DNA of 64,000 nt from Yamagishiella unicocca (lineage: Eukaryota > Chlorophyta > Chlorophyceae > Chlamydomonadales > Volvocaceae): positions 124,001 through 188,000 of the forward strand of contig BDSL01000098.1 in assembly GCA_003116995.1 (NCBI GenBank). Reading direction: 5' to 3'. Positions within the stretch are counted from its first letter, which is position 1, and the number at the start of each line of letters is the position of its first letter. This document shows positions 43,601 through 54,021 of the stretch, one piece after another. Position numbers and translations under genes: made by a program. Under the pieces are notes generated by a model. The model was given only the letters and a program-made list of their open reading frames with translations. It was not told the DNA's origin and searched no databases.

Positions 43601-46600
43601 TTGTGCTGGCGCCATGTCCCCGCCGCCTCCACCGCCATGGACGCCCACCTCCTCTTCGCCGCCTCCACCGCCTCACTCTGCTCCTCCTCTTCGCCGCCTC
43701 CACCGCCTCCACCGCCCCTCCCCGCAGGTGGGCAACTCCTGGCGCACCGGCATCGATGTGTTTGCGGCGTGGGACAGCGACCAGGCCCGCTCGCTCAAGC
43801 TGCCCAGCTTCCTGCAGCCGATCCTGGGGGCTGTACGTCAGACGCAGGGGCTGGCGGCGCACGCCAGCCCGGGCGGCTTCAACGACCCGGACATGCTGGT
43901 GGTGGGGCTGGATGGGATGTACCCGTACGGCATTGTACAGGATTGCCCCGAGCACGTGCGCGGCTGCAAGCCCGGGACGTACATCAGCAGGGACAAGTAC
44001 GGCAGGGGGAAGGGACGCAGGGAGGGGGGGAGGGGGAAGGGTGAGAGGCGACCCGTGGGGAGGGAGGGGCGTCGCGACGCGGTTGCCCATCTGCACAACC
44101 ACCAACCACCAACCGCAACCGCAGCCAAACATGCGCGCAGGCGCCCACTCATGCGATCGGTATCCGGGGTGGGCTGGGACGTCGCCAGGCCTCGGTGCAT
44201 CCCACATCGCCACTTCCCCATTCGCCGACCCGGCTCTCTGCTTTGCGCGCCACACTAACAGCCCAATCGTTTCTTTTTTTCCACTTCGCCCATCGTCGAC
44301 GAGCCAGTCACCGGTATTGCGGCCGTCAACCCAAGTCCAGTAGCATGCGCGCGCGTCGAGGTGTCCGATGGCTATGCACTGGCGACACTTCCCATGTCGC
44401 GTAACCGGTTCTTCTCTGTAACCCCCAGAAGCAACGCGGACGCTGCCTGCTCTCTCCGCCGCTGTCGACCCACACACCCACGTGCGCTAAAACCCTCAAC
44501 ACCCGCACCCCCCACCCCCCACCCCCAGGTGGGGCAAGGTGGGCGGGCTGACCCAGACCGAGCAGCGCACGCACTTCGCGTTCTGGTGCATCATGGCGTC
44601 GCCGCTCATCCTGGGTAACGACCCGCGGGTCATGAGCAAGGCGACGCTGCAGGTGGGGGCGGGCGGGTAGGAACGAGTGGGGGTTGGAAAGGCAGCCCCC
44701 CCCCCGTGTTCCCCCTCTCATAACCCTCCCCCCCATCCGATCACACTTCACACATACACACACACGGCATACGTCATCTCACCTTTTCTCTCCCCCTCCC
44801 CCTCTCCCCCTCCCCCCTCCCCCTCCCCCCTCCCCCTCCCCGCCCAGATCCTGCTAGCTCGCGAGGTGCTCTCTGTGAGCCAGGACCCGCTGGGGCTGCA
44901 GGGCAGGCCGGTGTGGAGCCAAGGCAGCCTGGAGGTGTGGGCCAAGACGGTGGAGGGAGGACGCACGGCGCTGCTGCTGGTCAACCTGGGGAACACCACC
45001 GCCGACATCACAACGGTCTTCAGGTGGGGAGGGCGCAGGAGGGCGTGTTGCCACCTGGGCCGGAGCAACCGATGTACCGATGTAGCCTAGCGAGGCCGCG
45101 CGAGGCCTGGAAAGGTTGCGGGAAAGGTGGGTGCGGACGCGTATCGGGCGACTCGGTCTGCCCGTCGGGGACCTGAGCGCGCGAATCGCGGCTCCAATCC
45201 CCACGAAAAGCACCAAGGTGGTGCGGGCTGATCACGCGGTGTCGTACCCGAGCCGCGGGGTGTCGTACGTTGGCCGTCGGCTCCCTGGAGTTGCCCTGTT
45301 GGTATCCTATACCGGCGCCACCACCCCCACCCCCACCCTCATAACCGGTAACGGGCTCTTTCCTGAAACCACCCTCGCCCGGCAGCCGCGACCTGCCTGA
45401 TGAGTCCGATCGGTGGGCGCGTGAGGTGCCCAGCACCGAGCCCCCCTGCGTGGACAAACACGACCTGTGCAAGGACTGGGCGAAGTCGGGGGAGTGCAAG
45501 AACAACGCCGGTGGGTGCGGGCGGGCAGGGGCGCTGTCGTGTGGGGACAAAGCGACCTGCCGACCCGGCAACCCACCGTCACTGCCTCGCAACCCACTGC
45601 CTCGCAACCCACTGCCTCGCAACCCACTGCCTCGCAACCCACTGCCTCTCCTTGCCGCACCCCGATGCCGCCTGCTGCCGTCCTGCCGCAGCGAGCAGCC
45701 CCCTCGCCCCTCCCCTTCTCGCCCCGACCTCTTCCCGCCTCCTCGGCCCCCCCTCCAGGCTTCATGCTGGAGACGTGTCCCGCCAGCTGCCCAGACGGCT
45801 GCCCGCAGCCAGTGGACCCGCCCGGACCGAAAGCCACTGCGTTGGTGGGGTGGGGTGGGGGCTGGGGGTGGAGGGAGGCCTGGCGTGTGTGTTTTATAAA
45901 TGCTGAGCTGAGCCGCGAAGTAGACGTAGCGCGAGGAGACCAAGGAATCCGGAGTCAGTGCGGGGCGCCAATAGTTACCGAAAGAAGCCCAGACTGGGTC
46001 CACGAGAAGCCAGAAGTCCAATTATGTAGTCGGCGGCCGCGCAGCGCTCCGATAGCCAGAAAGACGGTTGCGCCCCAACAACCGACGCCGCGCTGCTGCG
46101 GCGTAGGCGTGGCGCGAAGCACCTACAACTACCTAGCCTATGTACCTATTTACCTATCCTAGTGCGCAAGGCAGAGGTATAGGTGACAACTTCGCGTGCA
46201 ATGCCAGTAACAGACAGAGTGCCCGGCACAGGAATCCCAGCCCATGCCAAATGCGAGGAAACTGACCGGGGGAAAACCCGGGGGACCGGGGGGTGGTGCG
46301 TGCTCGTGCGGTGTGGGAGCGCTGGTGGGGGTGGGTGGAGTGGGTGGGGTGCACTGGCACGGAGTTGAGGGGCCTTGGGATGGTAGTCAAAGGCGTAGTA
46401 GTAGGGGTAGTAGTAGACGTAGTAGTAGTCGGAGACGTAGTAGTAGGTATCCGCGGCCCGCTCGGCGAATCCGGCGTGCTCCTGAAGTAACCTGTGGGCC
46501 ATGCGAGTGCACCTAGCACGCGCCTACGCTAAGCCCACCGCGAGCCAAACCTGAGTGTCCACGAAACAAAAGGATGACTGCGCTGAGCTGAACTTGGGGA

Positions 46601-48754
46601 CGAGCGGCTTGGGAGACGCTAGGTGTGAGGCTGATGGCTGAAATGGCTGATAGCTGTCCGCTGAGCGGGCTGAACTAACTGGCGTGTGTGTGTGTGTGTG
46701 TGTGTGTACATGTGTGGAGAGGGAACCCGTGGGCCGAAGAGGGAACCCGTGGGACGACAAAGGAGGAAAGGCTGAAGGGATGGATGCTACATGGTCATTG
46801 GGGGGCATTCGTGGGTCGGGTAGCCGGGGACGTCTTAGGAAACTCGTGGGCCGGCTCGGGTAGCCGGGGGGTAGAGAGAGGCGGCTGGGGGCGGGGACTC
46901 GTGGGATCAATGGTAAGCGGTGTCCCCGACATATTGGAGGGCGGTAGGCGGTGTCCCCGACATGTTGGAGGGAGGGGCACGAGGAGCCGGCTGGCCGCGG
47001 CGTATGGGTCGGCGCTGGCGGGGCCCCTCTCTCCCACCAGCGGCTCGGTTCCCGAAACCGCACGATGTCGATGATGATGTCGATGATGATGTCGGTGATG
47101 TCTCCCGCCTGCTCGCCGCATAGCTCCATAGCCCCCGACCGTCGCTACCCGGGATTACTCCACAGCTCGCTGCTCAAACGGCTCGTAACAGCCCCTAACC
47201 ACCCCTTACCAGCTACCACTCCTAACCGCTGCAACTCCATATGCCGCCCCCACTCGCCGAGTCCCCCACCCAGCCACCCAGCCACGCACCATGTCCTCCC
47301 TCCCTCCCTCCCTCCCGCCCGCTGAACAGGTCCGCGATTTGTGGCTGGAGGAGGACGTGGGGGTGTTCACCGCACGATTCACCGCAATGAAGGTGGAGCC
47401 GCACGAGGCGCGGTTCGTGACGCTAAAGTAAGGCCCCCGGAGCGGGGATGGGAGGTGGTCCGTGGGTCGCCCTCGCTTGGGTTTAATTGCCTCCGGCACC
47501 GTCACGGCTGCAAGTGCCCCAGACCCCATCCCAGGGTTCTTTCATGCCTGCGCTGCTGCTTGCCCTTTGCTTTCTGGCCCCATCCGGCCGGCAAGCCTCC
47601 GCCAGCCGGCAAGCCTCCGCCGGCAGCTAGCGAGCCAACCCGCCTAGCGCCATGACCCGGCGTCATACACAAACACATCCCACCCACCCCCCACCGGTTT
47701 TATTTCACGCCACCCAGCCCCAACTCATACACACAGCATTTTCCATCTGGTACTCTTACCTTTTCCTCCGTCGCCACTTCACGAGTTTCCACCCTCTCTA
47801 CCACCACCCCACACAGACAACCCCTCCCCCCCCTTACCGGTCCTTTTGTATCCCCCCTTCCCCCCCGACGCACACATACACACTCAGGTGGATCGAGCCC
47901 GCCGACATCGCCAACGCCACGGCCTCCCTGGACTTCGGCCCCCGCGCGCTGGCCAACTCGGTGCGAGCCGCCGCCACGGCGCTAAAGCTTTCGCTGCCGC
48001 CCGGACAGGACGGCGATAAGGCCCAGGAGAATGGCCGCGGCGGCGGCAGCGCCGCCAAGGACCTGGCCAAAAAGCACTACGTCCGAGCCAAGGAGCTGGA
48101 GACAGAGGTGCAGCGGCTGATCAACGAGGTCAAGCAGCGGGATAGAGAGGTGCGCCGCAGGCGGGGGGGGGCTGATGATGGAGGAGGGCTGATGATGATG
48201 GGCTGGGGGCCGGGGGCAGCCGCCGCGGCCGTTGTGTCTGCCTCCCAGGCCTTTCGAGCTGAAGATATCACCATATCGGCAATTCGGTGATTCGCCGAGG
48301 GTCAAATCAACCGCAAGCTAGCGCCTCACAACCAGCGCGCACGCTCGCCACCAGGTCCCGGTTTGTTACGCCGTTTACGAAATCCCCGCGCCTCCACTCG
48401 CTCCCCCAACCCCACCCCCCACCCCCCACGCGCCCGCCACCTCAGCTTGCCAAGGCCAAGAAAGACTTGGACGAGGTGCAGTGCACCACCGCACACGGGG
48501 CAGCCGCGGCCGGCTCCGGAACCACAGCCGGAGGCTCCGCCGACAGCGGCGGCGGCGACGGCGCCACTCGTCGCGCCGCCCTGTCGGGCGACTCCGCCGC
48601 CGCCGCCGCCACCTCTTGGAGCCCCCACCTGTGGCTGCACGCCACGGAGAGCAAGGTCAGTCTGGCGCTCAACCTCGCCATGGCAGTGCTGCTGTCGCTC
48701 GTGCTGATGCAGCCACCGCGGCGTCCCGTGAAGAGCAGCCGCGACCTGCAGTGA
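40647..48754 (+). CDS. GH27 alpha-galactosidase with ShKT module and C-terminal coiled coil and membrane anchor
   Basis: Twelve exons join in phase to 690 residues: 40647-40893, 41166-41245, 41917-42024, 43107-43295, 43728-43996, 44529-44652, 44848-45023, 45386-45510, 45759-45844, 47330-47427, 47888-48149, 48446-48754. A signal peptide precedes the GH27 barrel, which contains [41 protein letters not shown] (nucleophile Asp about 161) and PGGFNDPDM (acid/base Asp region about 261-263), then [11 protein letters not shown] and SQDPLG. The C-terminal beta domain is split by an ShKT-like six-cysteine unit (C419, 426, 435, 446, 450, 454) before [17 protein letters not shown]. After it come a coiled coil ([19 protein letters not shown]), an Ala/Gly linker and one membrane helix (about 659-676). 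It is expected to release terminal alpha-galactose in the secretory pathway or at the cell surface; the anchor is inferred. Confidence 0.9.
42096..42190 (+). repeat. AGC/AGT trinucleotide repeat in alpha-galactosidase intron 3
   Basis: Runs of agcagcagtagcag units on the sense strand just after exon 3. Non-coding. Confidence 0.9.
42305..42410 (+). repeat. Dispersed about 100-base repeat, copy in alpha-galactosidase intron 3
   Basis: The segment beginning tataagagaaatccgcaaat and running through gatgggggtcccagaagagatg to gtgctgtggaatcg matches 62824-62910 downstream of POP5. The first about 35 bases also recur near 12171, 28861 and 57824. Confidence 0.75.
45893..46266 (+). mobile_element. Short interspersed element, copy B, in alpha-galactosidase intron 9
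   Basis: About 375 bases matching copy A (13039-13443) over the full length, with small internal deletions (for example, about 22 bases missing near 46068). Same orientation relative to the host gene. Boundaries agree with copy A: similarity begins near tttataaatgctgag and stops just after gaaactgacc. No clear target-site duplication is visible here. Confidence 0.75.
46681..46707 (+). repeat. GT dinucleotide microsatellite
   Basis: About 13 GT units within alpha-galactosidase intron 9. Confidence 0.9.
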
Positions 48755-48911
48755 CGGTACGGCGGCAGTAGCCGCGGCGGTGCTGCTGCTACTGCCGCTC
48801 TTGGTGCTGTTGGGGTTGATGTTGGTGGTGGTGGTGATGGTGGAGAGGATGTAAGCAGGCGCAGGGGAGGGGCGGGGCGGAGTTCGGGTTCGGCCGCGCA
48901 ACTGCCGTACA

Positions 48912-48916
48912 TGTAA
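48912..48916 (+). terminator. Poly(A) signal TGTAA for alpha-galactosidase
   Basis: TGTAA lies 158 bases past the stop codon. Confidence 0.6.
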
Positions 48917-49638
48917 TTGGGCGGGCGCGGCGGGCAGGTGCAGCGGCTGTCGAAGCGCTGCGGGTACGAGGCTGGGCGAGGAAGCGCGGCGGGTAGGGTG
49001 GGGTTGTGTGGGGGGGGGGGGCGAGGCGAGAACGTGTCATCGCCGGGGCTGGAGGGTGTGTGTGGGAAGCTACCGTTTATTTCTCGGGGGTGGAGGATAC
49101 GGTATCGCACCGCCTCTTTGTTGTTGTTCCACCTGGCGCGTTGCGACTCCTTGGCGCGTGTTGGGAGCGGGGAGTTGTGGCAGTTGCGGAGGGAGGTGGG
49201 AATGGGCGTCGGTGGCGTCGGTGGCGTCGGGGTTTGAGGGGGACCCATTGCCACCTCTCCCCCCGCCAGCCAGCCAGCCAGCCAGCACGGCCGCAACACG
49301 CAGCGAATGGCGCCGTCAGCCGAGGGACGAGGACGCACGGGCGGCTGTCACGTGTGTCTGTTTGTGTGTGTGTGTGTGTGTCCTTGCGCAATTGAGCAGC
49401 AGGGACCGCTACTCGAAGATATATGGCAGCATACCGTGTTCGCTCATTCCCCACGTGTTTGGTACGATGCCCTACTGGAAGTGCATTTTCTAAACTAGGG
49501 CCCGTGTGCAAACACGCATAAACCTCATCGTGCGTCGTGTAACAAGCTACCTTGCCGGACCACATGTAAGCTACGAAGGTTGGGGAAGGGCTGAGATGTC
49601 TGGGTATGATTTCGGGATCCCTCCTGAATTAGGGTTTT

Positions 49639-49700
49639 GTGGCCACTGCTTGTGGCCACCGCCGGCATTGTGGCCACCGCCGGCATTGTGGCCACTGCTG
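49639..49700 (+). repeat. 18-base tandem repeat (tgtggccaccgccggcat)
   Basis: Two full and two partial copies head to tail in the intergenic region. No coding role is supported. Confidence 0.8.
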
Positions 49701-49827
49701 CCGCTGCTTCTTCCAGCAGTGCCTCTTCCGTTGCCGCCGGTGCACCTCACACAACCCACCCTCCGTGGCGTCCATGAAGGGTACACGGCATGTGCGGCCG
49801 CGTGGAACTTGTGAAGCCCTGCACATT

Positions 49828-49904
49828 TTGTTGTAACGGTTACAGTGGGTTCCAGACCAAGAGGTAGAACAGGGTAGAACCATCGGCGGGCACATCGCCT
49901 GACA
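49828..49904 (+). repeat. Direct repeat R1, matches 51765-51830
   Basis: About 75 bases (ttgttgtaa, gttacagtggg, ccagacc, catcgcctgaca in the same order) recur at 51765-51830 in the same orientation, with about 80 percent identity by eye. The minus-strand translation of the other copy is the C-terminus of the 51777-52451 protein, so R1 may be the remnant 3' end of a paralogue. Confidence 0.75.
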
Positions 49905-50301
49905 TATTGTAAGTTCAAGCAGCAAACCTTTAGTGGATCTGGAACTAATCTTCGCCGCTCTGTTTCCGGATAGCTCGGCACAACTTCGCCAGTGACAGTT
50001 CGTGGCTGCGTGCAGATTGAGCAAACGCAGCTGTTGAATGGCAGGCTATCGTGGCTGCTGCACAAGCACGTGGTGGGTGCCGGATTCGGAGAGAGAGACT
50101 TGTGATTCCGCACCCCCAGGTGTATTTAGGAATCCAGTTGTGTGCATGGAAACTACGTAGTGGGTCGCGGCCCGCAATGCAAGCGAGGAGAACAGGGCCG
50201 GGATAAGCGCAGACCACACGTAGTTGCAGGCCATGCTCATGATGACATGGTAGTTGCTAGGATTCGGATGATGTTCCAATTGTCATGGCGCCGTTGCAAA
50301 C

Positions 50302-51297
50302 ATGACCGTGCGCCGGATGTCCTACCCGCGTGAGGCCCGGAATGCTACACGCCCAACACAGACCTGGCGTTCGACTCCCGCCCCTATGCCCACCGTGTGT
50401 TGCCCCGATGCACTCCACCCTCAGATACGGCCTCATTGGGCATCCTTGGCAGGCAACGTACCTCTGCTTGAGGTTGTTAGCGTGGTTGTGCCTGTGATTG
50501 GTTTCTTAGTGTCCGGGACGCCGAAGCTGGTGCAGCTCATCCAGCGAGTGTTCAGGTACGTAAGTGAGCGTGGGTACGGGCCTGGCACCGGCCGCGGGTA
50601 GCTGTCCTGCCCAAGACGGAGAGGAAGACCGCCGAAGCACTCTTCCCCAACCTGATGCGGGGAGAGGGGCGTGAGGGGCCTCTGTCCCCTTCTGTTCATC
50701 GCGAAGATTTGTGAAATGTCCGATCTCTCAGGACCTGTCACTGAAGGCTTGGAGACGTATGCTGGCACGTTGGGCAGCATAGTTGCTACCCATGCAACGG
50801 TGGCGGTCGGTTACAGTAGCTTGCCTGCAGTTCCTGCTAAGCGCTCGTGCGAGGCACCTGCCACATGTCTGTTCTTTTATTCTGTCACGGCAGTCATGGC
50901 AGTCGAGTGCCGTCTGGCTCCGGGTCATCCCACCGCGCAGCAGTCTGCTGCACTGTACCGAGCATTCCACCCTTGCCGGTGCCGCTCCACCTGGCTCAGG
51001 TTCACTGAAGACGTCAGGCAGGTGTCCACGCTGGCGGACCAGGTGGCCACGCTGGCGGACCAGGTGGCCACGCTGACGGACCAGGTGGCCAGGAATCACG
51101 CCAGCATCTTGTCTGTTATGGACAGCAAATTTGCCGACATGGACAGAAAGTTTGATAGCATGGTTAGGGGGGTTAGGGATGATGTGGCTAGCAATTTGAG
51201 TTCGTTTCGCCAGCAGCAGACGCTGATCAGCACCACCCTCCTGACGTCCATCGCGCTGAACGCCCAGTCCAAAGTGGGTGGTACGGGGCAAGCATGA
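50302..51297 (+). CDS. Small coiled-coil protein with a hydrophobic N-terminal segment, unknown function
   Basis: Two exons join in phase: 50302-50555 and 51000-51297, about 183 residues. The first exon has a good donor (gtacgtaag), the second a normal acceptor (ggctcag). The first exon encodes a hydrophobic stretch (LLEVVSVVVPVIGFLVSG) followed by TPKLVQLIQRVFR. The second encodes three consecutive LADQVAT-type heptads and then a heptad-rich region (SKFADMDRKFDSMVRGVRDD, FRQQQTLISTTLLTSIAL). This suggests a short membrane-associated or oligomerising coiled-coil protein. The heptads come from a 21-base tandem DNA repeat. Start choice is uncertain: 50302, 50317 and 50389 are all in frame. A TGTAA sits 228 bases downstream. 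I do not recognise a family. It lies between direct repeats R1 and R2. Confidence 0.5.
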
Positions 51298-51524
51298 TGC
51301 CGCTTGAGGGTTGCAACCGGGGGTAGGATGCTCAGGTAGGGGGTTGGTCACGGGGATGATAACCGTGGATGTGGATTGGTTTAGATGTGGATGCGTGTTG
51401 GTTTGGATGTGGATGTGGCAACCAGGGATGTGGACACGACCTGGCGGGGATGTGGATGTGGACCCGGCGGGGGATGCTTCCTGGTTGGTTAAGGAAAACG
51501 GAACAAACTAATATGCGGTAAGAG

Positions 51525-51529
51525 TGTAA
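51525..51529 (+). terminator. Poly(A) signal TGTAA for the coiled-coil gene
   Basis: TGTAA 228 bases after the stop at 51297. A further TGTAA occurs near 51738. The 51298-51776 interval otherwise contains degenerate gatgtggat repeats and no gene. Confidence 0.45.
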
Positions 51530-51764
51530 AGCGTAAAACGGAGGACCAGGGTGGCGAATGGGAACATGTGGATGCGGGACGCAATAGCGACGTTGTTGGG
51601 GGAAGGGGGGACCTAGCATCAGGCGGGCGGGATTAGAGGTGGTCGGGAGGAGGCATTGGATGGGACTGGTCATGTCATAACAGTGTTGGCGTGCAGAAGG
51701 TTCCACAAGAATGCCCAAAGCACCTGGTGGGCGACGATGTAAGACATGGTATGGCAGCTACACG

Positions 51765-51830
51765 TTGTTGTAATCGTTACAGTGGGCTCCAGACCTGAAA
51801 AGGTAGAGCCATCGGGCGCATCGCCTGACA
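51765..51830 (+). repeat. Direct repeat R2, matches 49828-49904
   Basis: Second copy of the about 75-base segment. It overlaps the 3' end of the minus-strand gene at 51777-52451, including its stop codon. Confidence 0.75.
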
Positions 51831-52451
51831 CTGAAAAAGACAAGGAAAGCTGAGAAAACCGACGGTTCCGAAAGACAAACCACCCAGAGCCTCACAACCG
51901 AGAGCCCAGAGGAAACAGCAAGCACCAATACACAGGGGGAGGTTGCGCTGATGGCTCCCCTGCACATGGCCACATGCATCCCAAGCAGACCCCCGAATGG
52001 AGAGACAGCAGCACGCCTCGGCAACACAATCGGATAACTCCCCCCCCAAGATCCCGAAAACGTCCCACACCCGAAACGGGCCGATGCCCATAGCGAGACG
52101 GGAAGAAACAATGGTACTTAATACCATCAACCAGTTGAGGTCAACACCAACAGCAGTCTCTAGAAAAAGGCAGACCGGCAACACGCCCGAATGGCTGAGC
52201 CGTGGCGCAACCTTCGCCTGCAATACGGAAACCACTTCAGTATGCAACGCCAGGTAGCTTTGCAGGACTTGCGTAGGCTGCGTACTGGCACCGGCTGCGG
52301 CATGCGCGAGAGACACCAGAGCCGACGAAGCTGTATCGGCGAAAGCTACCAGAGTCCAGAGAAATGCTGAAAGAAGACCACAAAGTAGGATACAGCCCGC
52401 AGGACTGATCAGGTAGAGCGACGACCGAAGCCGCCGCTGAGAGGCCATCAT
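51777..52451 (-). CDS. Hydrophobic protein of unknown function, probably membrane
   Basis: An open frame of 224 residues on the minus strand starts with ATG ATG at 52451-52446 and ends at 51777. It contains several hydrophobic stretches: LISPAGCILLCGLLSAFLWT, GVDLNWLMVLSTIVSS, IGACCFLWALGCEALGG, and a Cys-rich central part (AEACCCL). Four or so membrane segments are plausible. Base composition is lower in GC than neighbouring genes. I do not recognise it. Its stop codon TAA is embedded in a TGTAA (51781-51777), which could double as poly(A) signal. The last 20 codons fall in direct repeat R2. An upstream exon is possible, because the frame stays open to about 52493 without an ATG. It could also be a chance or decayed frame. 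Confidence 0.4.
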   Translation of the reverse strand: MMASQRRLRSSLYLISPAGCILLCGLLSAFLWTLVAFADTASSALVSLAHAAAGASTQPTQVLQSYLALHTEVVSVLQAKVAPRLSHSGVLPVCLFLETAVGVDLNWLMVLSTIVSSRLAMGIGPFRVWDVFGILGGELSDCVAEACCCLSIRGSAWDACGHVQGSHQRNLPLCIGACCFLWALGCEALGGLSFGTVGFLSFPCLFQCQAMRPMALPFQVWSPL

Positions 52452-54021
52452 TGGCGAAGTTGATACTTCGCAACGAAGGGCGTGGGTGACCACCAGGCTA
52501 GCTGGACAGCCACAGGATACTCAGCGCAGGCACTCTGCAAAGCCACCGTGACGAGCCAGTATGGCCGCGGCGAGCGAAGGTGTGAACCAGATTGCTGCGA
52601 GCTGGATGGGATCCGACCGGTGCCGAAAGTTCCCGGGCGATGCGGGAGCTCCTCCTCCACGTACCAGACGACACCGCCATTCCATCCTCCTGAACTCCCA
52701 TCTAGACGACCGGCAACAGCAAGCAGCTCCCATCTGGCCCCATGCACCGACGCTCGCGCGCCCCCTAAGGGGTCACGTGGTGCGAGTTTCCGCAGTATGA
52801 ATATGAGTATGAGTATGAGTATAAAGCAGCAATGGGAAGTTGTAAAGTGGGCGTAAAGTGCTTGACTAGGAAATCCGCGCAGCACCAGGGACGCGATTGC
52901 AAAAGCCCGGGAGATGTGTGCGACCAGGGGTGTGGATGCGCGTGACTGGGGATGGAAACGGCAGGGGTAGAATGGGGCGGGCAGATGTGGGTGCGTGCAA
53001 CGGGGATGGAATGTAGGTGCGTGTGACTGGGGATGCAAACGCCCGGGAGATGCAAAAACATGTGGGTTCGTGCGACTTTGGTGGTGGATGCGTGCGACTG
53101 GGGATGGAAACGGCGGGGGCAGGTTTGGGCGGGTGGATGTGCCGAGCCAAATGGATGTGTGACGGTGGGGTCTCCGATGATGCGTGGATGCGGGCCCGGT
53201 TGTCCTTGGCCTGCCGCTGGGCGTCTTCAGTTATTTTGTTGGCGTTTGAAAAGGCGGTTTAGTAGCATCCTACGGCGGCATTTCATCCCCATGCATGCAG
53301 GGCACTGCGGACCGGAGGGTAGGTCGGGGCGTGCCTCCTGCATAGGGAGCTCCTCCAGCAGAGCAACTGGCGCCCTGACTGTGTTCGTAAGCTGTACGTG
53401 CGGAAGTTGCGCGGGTAAGAAGCCTCCTTAACCAGTCCCACCCACCAGAGAGACACACGGGTTTCCTCGCGTACCGGCCAGACAGAGTAAGTGTACGGTA
53501 GTAGTTCACGTTAACGTGCACAACGAACGGCAATCGAGGAGCAGCAAGCAATTTGACATGTGCGAAAGCAACCCTCGAAGTAGTAAGTGGACTACCGAGA
53601 GTAAAAAATGCGAATGAGCCGCCAAGATCACCACTGCAGTGGGCAGGCTTGCATTGTCTTGGTTGCCCTCCAAAGCCACCAATCAACTCTCAGCAGGTAA
53701 GATGCCGGCCGTGGCTGGCTCGCAAGCACTTGCCGCAATGTACCCAACCGACAATGTGCGCCGCCCTCGAGCCGTTGTAAGCAGCGCCCAGTGGACGTGT
53801 CCATGACGTTTCAGCCAAGGGGCCCCTCCCTAGACCACCTCCATCATTGCAAATAACCATCGCCTGCCCACCCCGTCCGCCGCGGTCCACGGGGCTCCTC
53901 CCCACCTCGCCCACTATCCCGGCGCAGCCGCCCGGAAAGCCTACCTGTGCAGACAGCTCATTAAGTTGAGGATGGTCGTCGTACAAGTGTACGGCGGCAT
54001 TCCACCAGCAATACCAACCTC
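52452..54021. other. Intergenic region with degenerate minisatellites
   Basis: No gene is supported. 52890-53170 is a degenerate repeat of about 35-40 bases built on ggggatggaaacggc and gtgcgtgcgactgg; a related gatgtggat array lies at 51353-51475. A short gagtat run occurs at 52797-52820. Minus-strand frames rich in His/Pro across this region are products of the repeat. A minus-strand poly(A) signal for the MIP-like gene was not found. Confidence 0.5.

Larger units (their letters stand above)
48755..50301. other. Intergenic region downstream of alpha-galactosidase
   Basis: Contains the alpha-galactosidase 3' UTR, a GT run near 49364-49382, an 18-base tandem repeat (49639-49700) and one copy of a 75-base duplicated segment (49828-49904). 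Minus-strand open frames at 49571-50279 lack recognisable features. The A/T-richer part near 50050-50300 may be the promoter of the small coiled-coil gene. Confidence 0.45.

Noticed and set aside
47888..48754. VAP/MSP-type protein for the last two alpha-galactosidase exons, because of the coiled coil plus C-terminal membrane helix
   Set aside because: No MSP beta-sandwich motif is present and the exons join in phase to the GH27 domain with a coherent C-terminal strand.
52448..53150. His/Pro-rich minus-strand open frames
   Set aside because: Products of a degenerate minisatellite; no non-repetitive protein sequence.
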